Part shown: positions 38,201 through 46,477 of the stretch, piece after piece
Layout of the letters: the number at the start of each line of letters is the position of its first letter
Position numbering within the stretch: the first letter of the stretch is position 1
NCBI RefSeq assembly: GCF_026151205.1
Contig: NC_087078.1
Span: 434,001 to 498,000 of the forward strand
Source: Bolinopsis microptera
Lineage: Eukaryota > Ctenophora > Tentaculata > Lobata > Bolinopsidae
Length of the DNA: 64,000 nt
Direction: 5' to 3'
Program-made: the position numbers and the translations under genes
The notes under the pieces: generated by a model
Database searches by the model: none
Seen by the model: only the letters and a program-made list of their open reading frames with translations
Told to the model about the DNA's origin: nothing

Positions 38201-41200
38201 TTTTCAAAATTTTCATTCCGTCAAAGTATTTTCCAGATATACTGGTTCCAATACCTTGATGGCGACTTGGGTCACTCTCACCGGTACCACTGATTGGTCG
38301 CCATGGTAACTGGTCAAAAATTTAGTCAAAATTTTTAAATTTCGGTTTAAGAAACGGAAGAAAAGCTGTTCTTCAAAAATATTCGCTTTCTTTTTTAACT
38401 TTTGTTTTATTAGAAAAGCTTCTATTCCAATATCTTCCAAATTGTTTCTTTCTATTCTGATGATGTTTCGTTTATATATAAGCTTTCTTTGGTAATTTAT
38501 TATTAATGTAAAGATCCTTTTTGCTCCTTTAAAACCTTTTGTTTTCGCTTTTTCAACTTTTTATTTGTCAGATGAGGTTTAAATTCCATCGTAAAGTTGC
38601 TGTTCTACACAGTGTGGCATTTTCCTATTAAGAGTGCCCTTGTGAGGGATTATTACATTTTATAATACATTTGTTAAGATCAAAATTGGTCATTAGAACC
38701 ACCCGGCCGGGCACCGTCTCGGTTTACAATCATATATACTCAATTTTACTCATTTATAATTATATTCAATCATTCGACCGGTAAGAAGCACTCTTTTAAA
38801 CGCTTTATTGGGTTAATAACCATATTTAGTCGACCATTTATCATTAATGTACAGAAAAAGACATGATTGTTTGTTCAAAATAAAATTAACACAACTTTTA
38901 GGAAAATAACACTGTACTGCTCGTCTGTTACCGTGGTTACCTGTTTTTACCATACGTACCACTAACCAAATATAAATTACATAATAATTTGTAATATATT
39001 ATAATGATATATTATAATTCATTAAACATACTAAAAAAGTAAAGATCTCATGCTTTTGAATAGACATAATTGTAAATAATAAATATGCACAATGATTAAG
39101 GAATAGCTTTCTTTCACCGTCCAGAACCAACATCCTGAAAAAAGTCAAGATGGTTAAATCTGAAAATATATCTTGTATACTTCTCCACGCAGCACTCCGG
39201 GATGTATAATTATTATGAAGGTATAAAATGGTTAGATCTTAGTGTTATAAAACTGTACTAACCTAGTATAAACTTGAGTGTTATATACGTGTAACCATGG
39301 TAACGTTACAACGCTACTTGAAAACGCACCCATCTTTATTAAACGTTAGATTTGTGATACACAGCATTAGTAACGTGTAACCATGGTAACGGTAAAAGTA
39401 TTCAACTTAAAGCTTTAAAGGATTTATTGAAATCACTTACGAGAACGTGGAAGTGATAAGATGTTTTTTGCTTATGAATAAATTAACTGTCGTTGAGACA
39501 TGAACTGAGTGAAATTGAAAACTTTAGATTTAGAATATTAAAATACAATCATGATACGGCAATCTGAAATAATATAAAATGCGATCTTAACAGACAAACA
39601 AGAAATAAAGCGAATCGTAGTTCAATAAAGCAAATTCACCGGGCAAATGGGAAATAACGTCAAGTTAGCTGCCACTAATATAGAATACAATGCGCATGTG
39701 AAGGAAACACGTGATGCCCATATAAGGAAACACTCTAAAAATAACATTTTGTAGTTTCCTGCTGCACATACTCATTATTCTCTGCTCTGATAATGAGAGC
39801 TTCTCATCATATTATTAACTGTTACCATGGTAACAATACCTTATATCGCAGTGTTACTGTTACTATGGTAACAGTACATTATATCGCAGTGTTACTGTTA
39901 CAATGGTATTAATACCTTATATCGCAGTGTTACTGTTACCATGGTAACAATACCTTATATGGTAATCAGGTATCAGCTAGCTATTGTCGTATTGTGCACT
40001 CTACAATAAAACTAAAGGTATTACTATTTGTATAGAACTTCAGAAGGTGTGATATCTATAATTCAGGTGCCAACTGTCAGTACTGAAAATAGTGGAAAAT
40101 CTTTATATAGCATCGACCATCGTGTTGACGCCTTTGGATTTTATTTTATAATCTTGTGATTTTCTATCATCGAGGTATTCGGTTAGCTGTACATTGAATA
40201 AAAATACAAAATTCAGTTTGGGCACCTCCTTAGTGCAGGAGTGCCCCCCCCCCCCCAGTGCAGAAGTATCCCCCCAGTGCAGGAGCACCCCCCCCCCCCC
40301 CCCCCCAATCCTAACGCTAAACATTGCTCAGACCCAACCCTGCGAATGAGTTGTTCAAAAATTTAATTAAAAATTTATCTAATGAATATAACAATTCATC
40401 TGTAAGCTGTTTTATACTAGCAACATGTATGACGCATGTATCTTCCTTTAGCTCTTTAGTGATTTTATATCGTAGTGTTAAATTTAAAACTAATGACCAG
40501 GATCATTATTAAAACTGACCCCAGCCCTAACCTCAACTCTTAGCCTAGCCCTAACCTCACCACTAAGTTACCATGGTAACAGTAAAACTCACCACTATAA
40601 TGTCCACTTACTGACATCACAAAGCATGCACCTAGATATCACGTATAAACACTTCGTGTTAAAATACACTACGATAATCCTCCTTCACACCTTTCGTAAA
40701 ATATGTTCATTTTAGTACAGAAACCTTTTCTGTTGCAAGGTGTGTTGTTAGGGTGTGTTACCATAGCAACACTACCCTATATGGCAGGGTGTGCCTGTAT
40801 TGCACATTAGACCACATAAAACTCAACTTACCGGAAATCCGGCCTGGTCACGAAAAAAACAATCAGGAATAAAAAACAATTGCGATCCGGAAGTATCATA
40901 GCAGCTTTACTATAGTGTAATGATTTAGAATTGTCGGCTAAGATCTCTGATAATAATAAAATAGGGCCTTGCAGTATTTCCACTCGGAACGCTAGGAACT
41001 TTGTGCATACTTCGAGTTCAATTAACGTATTTTTGACCGTAGAATCGATTAAAAGTGGTCAGGTAATGATTGAACTTAGATTGGCTGAAATTATTGACAA
41101 TTTCTAAAAATGGCTGCACTAAAGTAAGATAGCACAATATTTCACCATATTAATAGTACCTTTTATGGTACCAGCAGTTACCATGGTAAAATTTCCTTAC

Positions 41201-41944
41201 ATCGCAGTGTTACCATGGTAACACTACCTTATAAGCTACTATATTTCAGGGTAGCCCGGTATCATGGATTTCAGTGGGTATTGTTGCGGATTTTCTAGTT
41301 CCAGCTGGTACCATGATAACATTGCCTTATATGGTAGTGTTGCCATGGTAACACTATATATTTCAGGGGAGCCCAGTATGGATGTCAGTGGGTATTGTAG
41401 CTGGTTTGCTACTTCCAGCTTTTGTAGGTCTCCTTATCTGGAAACTCTACACAAGACACATGGACCAACAGGAGTATCTCAAGTTTGAGGAGATCAACAA
41501 AACCGCTCAGTGAGTTACTGGTCACCATGGTGATCATGAGTGAGTTACTAGTCACCATGGTGACTGTTGAGACCATACATTTGATTCTTGTTCAAATAAG
41601 CAATAATAAGTCACACGGCTAATCATGTAGAACCCGACTTATAAATCTAGACGCTAGTTAAAATATGGTAGCGTTACCATGGTAACATTGCCTTATATAG
41701 AAATGTTGCCATAGCAACACTACCTTATATGGTAGCGTTGTAAAACTAACTGATCTCCGTCTACAGGTGGAGAACTACTGAGAGCCCGATATACCAAGCA
41801 GCAGTTACCACTTACCAGAACCCTACTTATCGGCAACTCAACTCTTCTACCTCTCTCAAACGAGGATCTTCGCTGAGGAGGAACTTGTCCCTTTTGAAAA
41901 GAGGAAACACAAAACAAAACCTAAACTCTGGAACTGATACGTGA
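17257..41944 (+). CDS. Integrin beta subunit, about 861 aa, 22 coding exons
   Basis: Type I adhesion receptor subunit that pairs with an integrin alpha chain. Exons: 17257-17405, 17650-17757, 20565-20686, 21987-22072, 22553-22647, 22863-22939, 23114-23208, 25575-25753, 26134-26245, 26810-26890, 32398-32507, 32738-32806, 32975-33096, 33319-33462, 33697-33843, 34044-34179, 34309-34378, 34532-34615, 35175-35304, 35546-35692, 41367-41509, 41767-41944. Order: signal peptide, PSI domain (CDTCFQTFPECAWC), beta-I domain with MIDAS DFSFS near residue 123 and DYPSIEQ, Cys-rich EGF repeats, beta tail, membrane helix (VGIVAGLLLPAFVGLLIW), and cytoplasmic tail with SPIY and NPTY (talin/kindlin-type motifs). 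Phases agree except that one base is missing at the A run 17677-17681 and one at the end of exon 12; adding them gives 862 codons. Most introns carry splice-site arrays. Confidence 0.93.
17734..20187 (+). repeat. 30-bp array of exon end plus splice donor, about 82 copies
   Basis: The unit is the last 24 bases of integrin exon 2 (CAGCCCCTTGACAACACAG + TTCAG) followed by the donor GTAATG. Every unit therefore presents CAG|GTAATG. Variants (TTAACAAC, TTCATGTA, GTAATA) recur in a fixed order, showing that blocks of several units were also duplicated. Since 30 is a multiple of three and the junction is phase 0, the array reads as an open decapeptide repeat (QPLDNTVQVM), and any donor in it keeps the frame. 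Confidence 0.95.
20316..20564 (+). repeat. 48-bp array of acceptor plus exon start, five decoys, before integrin exon 3
   Basis: Units read TTGTTCAG|GTATACCCACA, then about 10 more exon bases, then the X-box variant GTTACTATAGCAAC. The AGs end at 20324, 20372, 20420, 20468, 20516 and, for the real exon, 20564. Confidence 0.92.
20743..21865. mobile_element. Fold-back element with 32-bp terminal inverted repeats
   Basis: The left end starts CTGCCGTTTTCTCAGAAAAG and the right end is its exact inverse over about 32 bases. Each terminus is itself a hairpin (CTGCC/GGCAG and TTTTCT/AGAAAA arms). Several internal copies of GGACTTACTGCCTTTTCTGA exist in both orientations. The flanks share TGTT (20739-20742 and 21866-21869). 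Removing the element with one TGTT leaves GTGTGTTACTGTAGCAAC, matching the local X-box repeat. No coding capacity. Lies in integrin intron 3. Confidence 0.85.
22340..22552 (+). repeat. Two decoy acceptor-exon copies and X-boxes before integrin exon 5
   Basis: ATCTTGTCTCAG|GTTTGGGG and about 35 exon bases (to GTGTTACCTTA) occur at 22370 and, with a small insertion, at 22429. Three GCTATAGTAAC X-box variants follow, and then the true acceptor ends at 22552. Confidence 0.88.
23177..23656 (+). repeat. 50-65-bp array of exon end plus donor after integrin exon 7, about 9 copies
   Basis: The unit contains ATGCAGGTGGCAGCTTGTAA up to the exon end CAATTCG, then the donor GTAGGTTCTTTACTACTACT. The first copy is the real exon end (23208). 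CTA triplet number varies between units. Stop codons (TATATAGTTAA) between units distinguish it from the in-frame donor arrays. Confidence 0.9.
23740..25574 (+). repeat. 47-bp array of acceptor plus exon start before integrin exon 8, about 39 units
   Basis: Unit: a TTTCCATCCCCCAG acceptor followed by about 33 exon bases (GATTTAGAGACAACTCCCGG...GATAGTGATC). The first AG ends at 23753 and the true one at 25574, where the exon continues into TACATGACAGATC. Units differ by C-run length and point changes (TATATT, CTCAATT). No X-box in this array. Confidence 0.95.
25754..26044 (+). repeat. 48-bp in-frame array of exon end plus donor after integrin exon 8, 6 extra copies
   Basis: 24 exon bases (ATGGACTATCCCTCTATTGA + ACAG) alternate with 24 intron bases beginning GTTATATATTACAGTAGAGG. 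48 is a multiple of three and the frame stays open (MDYPSIEQ plus VIYYSRGN), so use of any donor, or read-through, preserves the frame. Confidence 0.93.
26247..26530. repeat. 16-bp X-box array, about 17 copies
   Basis: Tandem GTAACCATGGTAACGT immediately downstream of the donor of integrin exon 9 (donor GTACGT at 26246). Two units have the variant AACTATGG. Confidence 0.93.
27510..32447 (+). repeat. 65-bp array of acceptor plus exon start before integrin exon 11, 75 decoys
   Basis: Unit: TTTATTCTGCAG acceptor plus the first about 51 exon bases (TGGTACTGGATGCTGTAGGA ... CACTTTGTAACCA). The first AG ends at 27517 and the true one at 32397. The distance of 4880 bases equals 75 units of 65 with two 3-base insertions and one deletion. 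The copies are nearly identical, differing mainly at GCTGTAGG/GCTATAGG and TTCTGCAG/TTTTGCAG. The last unit runs into the real exon (CCAAAAGAACGGATC). 65 is not a multiple of three. Confidence 0.96.
33215..33318 (+). repeat. Short acceptor duplications before integrin exon 14
   Basis: Repeats of TTCAG|GGTTACTAAGCAACTG precede the true GTTTCCAG|GGTTACTACGG. The start of the exon itself resembles half of the X-box variant GTTACTAAGCAAC. Confidence 0.8.
33600..33696 (+). repeat. Decoy copy of acceptor and first 30 bases of integrin exon 15
   Basis: TTGGCAG|GTGTGCAGTTCCC near 33606 repeats the true junction at 33697. The exon slice breaks off at GTGAGTGTG, directly joined to TTACCATGGTAAC. A second X-box follows before the real acceptor. 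Confidence 0.85.
33844..33930 (+). repeat. 42-bp duplication with two potential 15-base micro-exons
   Basis: After the donor of exon 15 (GGCAAG|GTAGGG) the unit TTTCCAG|GGTTACTACGGCAAG|GTAGG occurs twice. Each 15-base segment has both an acceptor and a donor and would add GYYGK in frame. It looks like a hybrid of the start of exon 14 and the end of exon 15. Confidence 0.7.
34847..35092. repeat. 15-bp TTACCTAGCAACCAG array, about 16 copies
   Basis: Tandem copies of the one-base-spacer X-box form GTTACC-T-AGCAAC in the integrin intron before exon 35175-35304. A two-copy version sits right after the donor of exon 1 (about 17408-17440). Confidence 0.93.
35700..35795. repeat. X-box cluster after integrin exon 20
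   Basis: Six copies of GTAACCATGGTAAC immediately downstream of the donor (GTTAGTGTAACC). Confidence 0.88.
36240..36610 (+). repeat. Duplications around the alternative integrin exon
   Basis: Upstream: TTGCTATGGTTACTAACTGA occurs as three copies (about 36270-36350). Downstream: the end of the exon with its stop codon (AAGGACTCGAACAACAGGAA + ATAATAC) is repeated three times (36490-36605). Confidence 0.8.
36370..36519 (+). CDS. Alternative terminal exon of integrin beta: membrane helix, short tail, stop
   Basis: After the acceptor CTCCGCACTCCAG the frame that fits exon 20 (phase 0) reads HMFKAYQMIIAAVIG, a hydrophobic run to FVIWQVTLYMK, then IKRHFSSVKDSNNRK and a stop. The layout (hydrophobic helix, IW, basic residues) parallels the canonical exon 41367-41509 (LLIWKLYTRHMDQQ), which also starts in phase 0. 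Use of this exon would give an integrin with a 16-20-residue tail and no NPxY motifs, unable to bind talin or kindlin in the known way. It has no in-frame start of its own that would make a sensible gene. Transcription is not shown by the sequence; a relic exon is the alternative. Confidence 0.6.
   Translation, partial: HMFKAYQMIIAAVIGATLPSIVVFVIWQVTLYMKIKRHFSSVKDSNNRK
37000..38330. repeat. Three diverged copies of a 150-250-bp dispersed segment
   Basis: GAAATTTGGGTCGCGGAAAG occurs near 36988, 37906 and 38138, each followed by a TACCGGT/ACATTTT and CATTCCGTCAAAGT block. The first and third continue through CCAGATAT..CTGGTTCCAATACC to CACTGATTGGTC. Also, about 60 bases (GCATCCTGTAATCCCTTACG...) after the 16-bp array at 37680 repeat 35475. 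All lie in the integrin intron before exon 21. Confidence 0.75.
37176..37660. repeat. 16-bp X-box array, about 30 copies
   Basis: Near-perfect tandem GTAACCATGGTAACGT; two units read GTTACC, which gives the fully palindromic GTTACCATGGTAAC. Same unit as the array at 26247-26530. Confidence 0.95.
38331..39820. other. Integrin intron before exon 21, middle part
   Basis: AT-rich intron without a recognised gene. Isolated X-boxes near 38302, 39290 and 39378. Confidence 0.4.
39822..39965. repeat. About 45-bp repeat with X-box, 3-4 copies
   Basis: Units contain CTGTTACCATGGTAACAATA followed by CCTTATATCGCAGTGTTA. They belong to the dispersed CCTTATAT..GTTACC family also seen near 41160-41350, 41670-41735, 44580 and 59385-59660. 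Confidence 0.8.
40243..40306. repeat. C-rich runs, potential i-motif/G-quadruplex
   Basis: Three C runs (about 14, 6 and 19 bases) separated by AGTGCAG(A/G)AG segments; the other strand has matching G runs. Confidence 0.85.
41240..41366 (+). repeat. Truncated, diverged copy of the integrin transmembrane exon
   Basis: ATTTCAG|GGTAGCCCGGTATCATGG (AG near 41250) followed by TCAGTGGGTATTGTTGCGG repeats the acceptor and about the first 60 bases of exon 41367-41509 with several changes, then ends at GTACCATGATAAC. An X-box block with CCTTATATGG separates it from the true exon. Confidence 0.8.
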
Positions 41945-43740
41945 GGGGGGCAGGAGTTTATCTCACGTTAATTAACTTCAATTCCTGGACGGTAATGATT
42001 AATTAAAGATCATGTTTAATTTTTTGTCTAAAGTATAATTAAAATGACAAAGTTCCGGTTTGGTATGGGTGATGGTTTGGATTACGGAAAATGCAGACAT
42101 TGTTACCATGGTAACAGTGCAGACACCGTGTGTTTCTAGAATTGCTCTGACACTCTGCTCATCCTTTCTGATTCTGATATTTCAAGTTTTTGATTCGTAA
42201 TTTGATAGGAATATGACTGATTAAATACTTCATATTTGTGACATTTTATTTTGGATGTTCATTTGTACAATTGTGATGCATTTTGAATATTTATTTGTCA
42301 AGTTTTCTCGTTATTGTACTTGAATGTATATATTGTATTTCACTGTTCCTTTACCGCTATGTCGGCTATGTCGGCTATGTCGGCATAAGGAGAAACAAAT
42401 AAATCGCCGACGTATTTTCAAAACTACACTTTGATCTTTGTGTGAATTGCGAAATAAAGTTTTTAAGTATTCTATCCAACGTGCGCGAAGAAGTCACGTG
42501 ACTTTTGCGCATTGTGCGCGCACACCACGTGCTTTTGCGCGCACACCACGTGGTCGTGTAGGTGTTGTTCATTGGTCGGCTCTAAAGTTACGGTTATGAC
42601 CGATAAAGTGTCAGACCTATTAATAACAAGTTGTAAGATTTGGGAAGCGCATTCTGTCTACACTACCTCACTATGTGTTCTTAGAGGGTTCCCCGTAGTT
42701 TACCAGAATCCTCCTCGAAAATGAAAAGCTTCGGAAAACTAACAATTACAATTGTTGAGAAATCCTACTAAAAAGTGATGATCACAGAAATCTTAGAGCT
42801 GCTCTTTAGAGGAAAACGTCTGTACCAGGTAGTTCCCTTCTTCTAGCTTTGAAATGAATTAACTTGTTTGTGTGGCACATATTACTCCTCAAATTGTATT
42901 TTTTGTTGTACATTTTTATTCTCAATTTCTTAAACCCCCGATTCTGTATGTCTGTAATCTACACCATATCTCCGCAAGCAATCCTCACTTGAGAAGGAAT
43001 CGTATAAGTTTCTTTGATGTAGTGCAGAGGCAGAGTCACCGTGGTAGTGAAGACGCAAAACTCCACAGTTGAATTGGGCTCTAATATTTTCATTACCTCG
43101 GTATAGCAATTTTCAAACACGCCTTAAAAGCTTAAACGCCATCGTTCCATTTGCTGTTAAATTCTTTGATCGATGCATGATATGCATGCTATTGCTAGGA
43201 CTGATTATATGCAAAAACGAAAATGAGAGTTTTTCAAGTTCCAATTGTGGCTGGAATTAGCCGGACAGTTGCCAGAAAAGAGCCTTATTCCAGATGGCAG
43301 GGAGCAGGGAGCAGTTGTACGGCGTACAGTTCAAATAGTTGACCGTATAAACGAGTTTAGTTAATTTCACACAAATTTATCTCTATGCTTTGACTTAGTC
43401 GGCACTTAACCTCTCCCAATTCCTTAATTGCACGATTTTAACCTAGCTATTTTCCAACTCATTTCGCTGAATTTGTTTTTATTTCTCGGTCCGACATCTT
43501 TTGCTAGCTAGAACTTTTGAAAAATAGTTTTACTCGCTGTACCTAATTGTTTAATTTACTGTTCTGTAGAATATGATATTTTGCCACTATATTACTATAC
43601 CAATACTAGTATAGATGCTACAATATGATACGTTACCATTATATTATTATATTACAATACTAACAAACCTTAATAGCAGTTTTGCCGGACTGATACTAAC
43701 AAGAAAAAATTAAAACTTAACGTAAATGTGAAACTTCGTT
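41945..43740. other. Integrin 3' flank and spacer
   Basis: AATAAA signals at 42398-42403 and 42453-42458 are candidates for integrin polyadenylation. At 42480-42560 the motifs CACGTG, GTCACGTGAC and GCGCGCACACCACGTG recur. No gene recognised in the rest. Confidence 0.45.
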
Positions 43741-44365
43741 AAATTTCACAGCACGTATTATGTGCAAGGTAAATGAGGGGTTTGCCATTTCACAGCATGT
43801 GAGCATGTATTATGTGCAAGGTAAATGAGGGGTTTGCCATTTTACAGCATGTATTATGTGCAGGGTAAATGAGGGGTTTGCCATTTTACAGCATGTATTA
43901 TGTGCAAGGTAAATGAGGGGTTTGCCATTTCACAGCATGTATTATGTGCAGGGTAAATGAGGGGTTTGCCATTTCACAGCATGTATCATGTGCAGGGTAA
44001 ATGAGGGGTTTGCCATTTCACAGCATCTATTATGTGCAAGGTAAATGAGGGGTGTGCCATTTCACAGCATGTATTATGTGCAAGGTAAATGAGGGGTTTG
44101 CCATTTCACAGCATGTATTATGTGCAAGGTAAATGAGGGGTTTGCCATTTCACAGCATGTATTATGTGCAAGGTAAATGAGGGGTTTGCCATTTCACAGC
44201 ATGTATTATGTGCAAAGTAAATGAGGGGTTTGCCATTTCACAGCATGTATTATGTGCAGGGTAAATGAGGGGTTTGCCATTTCACAGCATGTATTATGTG
44301 CAAGGTAAATGAGGGGTTTGCCATTTCACAGCATGTGTTATGTGCAGGGTAAATGAGGGGTTTGA
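43740..44365. repeat. 44-bp tandem array, about 14 copies
   Basis: Unit CACAGCATGTATTATGTGCA, then AGGTAAATGAGGGGTTTGCC and ATTT, with few substitutions. In the spacer between integrin and the Frizzled-related gene; not obviously exon-derived. Confidence 0.93.
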
Positions 44366-44740
44366 CTACATCATTATATTTATTAGACACTACAAATCGA
44401 ATCATTTTTGTATTTTATTATTATCTTGTGTGTTAACTGGTGAAGGAGTGTACCGTTATGGGGACTAGTTACCATGGTAACTAGTTGCCACACGTCACAA
44501 GTTTATCCCAACCCCTTACCGAGGATCTATTGTGTGCAGCTAATAATCGGTTCCATCCAATCATAACATAAAAGGAATGTTACCATGGTAACGCTACCAT
44601 ATAAGGTAATAATTGGGCCCATCCTATAAAACCCCAACTAGTTTCTACTGGTAATGTGTTGATGAGATCTTTAATACTTTTCCTTTGTGGCAGCGCCATT
44701 CGCCAAACACCTGTCGCTACATCCGCGTCAAGAGTTTGGG

Positions 44741-45028
44741 GTAAATAGTTGTAAATAGTTGTAAATAGTTGTAAATAGTTGTAAATAGTTGTAAATAGTT
44801 GTAAATAGTTGTAAATAGTTGTAAATAGTTGTAAATAGTTGTAAATAGTTGTAAATAGTTGTAAATAGTTGTAAATAGTTGTAAATAGTTGTAAATAGTT
44901 GTAAATAGTTGTAAATAGTTGTAAATAGTTGTAAATAGTTGTAAATAGTTGTAAATAGTTGTAAATAGTTGTAAATAGTTGTAAATAGTTGTAAATAGTT
45001 GTAAATAGTTGTAAATAGTTGTAAATAA
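44741..45028. repeat. 10-bp GTAAATAGTT satellite, 28 perfect copies
   Basis: Perfectly homogeneous, matching one helical turn per unit. Confidence 0.97.
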
Positions 45029-46477
45029 CGGCGGAGTTTTCAGAAGCGTATCGTTAGCGTGGTAATGAGTTATTGACGGTGAAAGTCATTTTCCACTTTA
45101 CAATACGAGACTAAGGTATTCTAATCGACCAGTGAAGTGATGACAGTGGGTGTGCAGTTCCTGGCGTGGGACGGTGAGCAGGCCCCCACCTCCCGGTGAC
45201 GCGAGGGGAGGACACCATCACAGCGCTCATATCTACTTAGCTTCTCCTCCACCAGTAAATACAGACTCCTCTCAGACCCAAACACAGCGCTCTGCTCGGA
45301 CCCGGGACCATAACATAAACACTCGCCCAGACCCGGTAATAAGATAAGTCTTGTCCCCCGCCCGGCCTGGAAATTAGTGTTAATGAAGGAGCAGTCACTC
45401 ACTAGAACACATGCACTTGTGCTAGTGTGGAAGCTAGTATCGGGTCCGGGTAATACCTCACGTGGTCGTCTGTCACTCAATTAGTAGCCTGCTCCTTCAT
45501 AAATAATTTAATTAGTATCCGGGGCCCCTCCTCTTTCCCTACAGACAGAGCATCATTCTCGTAGTTCTTCTGTTTAGTACTTTTAATAACAATACTTAAG
45601 GTACCTGTACTTCACCTCACCTTGTTACCCGTTACTATAGCAACTTTGTAACCCGTCTTCACATCAGATGGCGATCATTTGTCATTTAATTTCATCTCCA
45701 GTGAAATTTACGAATTTTCAGACCAGTAAAGTGATAACTTTTAGAAATTAGAACAGTGTTCTGTTAAGAAACGTTCTAATAAGCGAGAGAGCCGGGAAAG
45801 ATGAGTCAGAGTAAATGTCACGTGACCGTAATGTCACGTGATCTGGTCACCTTCATAACACAGCCTTACATCACCGATCGCACTTCCCTGAACGAATTAT
45901 TTGTAATTTAGCTGAGCGTTTTACCGAAACCCCAAAACATCCTGCTACCCTGAGTTTATATTAACGCACCTCGCTAAATTAGATCAGTTTTCTCCTAATT
46001 AAGGGCACAGTCAATGCTCCTTCATAAGGTCAATAGTTATCGAGAGCCTGCGTTTGCGGGGGGCGGGGTAGAGGTGACGTACTGCACTTGTTTATCTGCT
46101 CCATCAACTCCCTATCTTCTGATACCGCATCTTTTGAGACACTCCGCATCTTTGACCGCTTACGTTTTCATAGCCCTGTAGCTTAAGTAGTAGCATGCTC
46201 CTTCATAAATAAATCAAGTAGTCCGACTAAACCCGCCTAACCCTAATGAGCAAATCGAATTTCAGAATTGTCATTAGGTCAGTTGAAACCAATAAACAAC
46301 AATTACAACGGATTTAGATAACGTTTAAAAGTAAGCACTTTTAGGTCTAACCAGCGATCCAGGCAGTAATCTATCTATCGAGACATTTCAACCTCCCCGC
46401 TGTCGTGTTCGCTTGACATTTTTGGAATTGTTTCCGACCCAGAAATAAAGTTCCATTACTTTTACAGCCTCGTTTTG
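45029..46477. other. Upstream region of the Frizzled-related gene
   Basis: Contains the dispersed motif TGCTCCTTCATAA in both orientations (45383, 45489, 46016, 46197) and two TCACGTGA palindromes at about 45818-45842. A 119-codon minus-strand open frame at 45121-45480 has no recognisable domain and is not called. Confidence 0.4.

Noticed and set aside
40103-40324. Small glycine-rich protein on the minus strand
   Set aside because: Glycines come from the C runs at 40243-40306; no other coding sign.
45121-45480. 119-codon minus-strand open frame upstream of the Frizzled-related gene
   Set aside because: No signal peptide, domain or repeat recognised; contains the dispersed TGCTCCTTCATAA motif, so it is probably non-coding.
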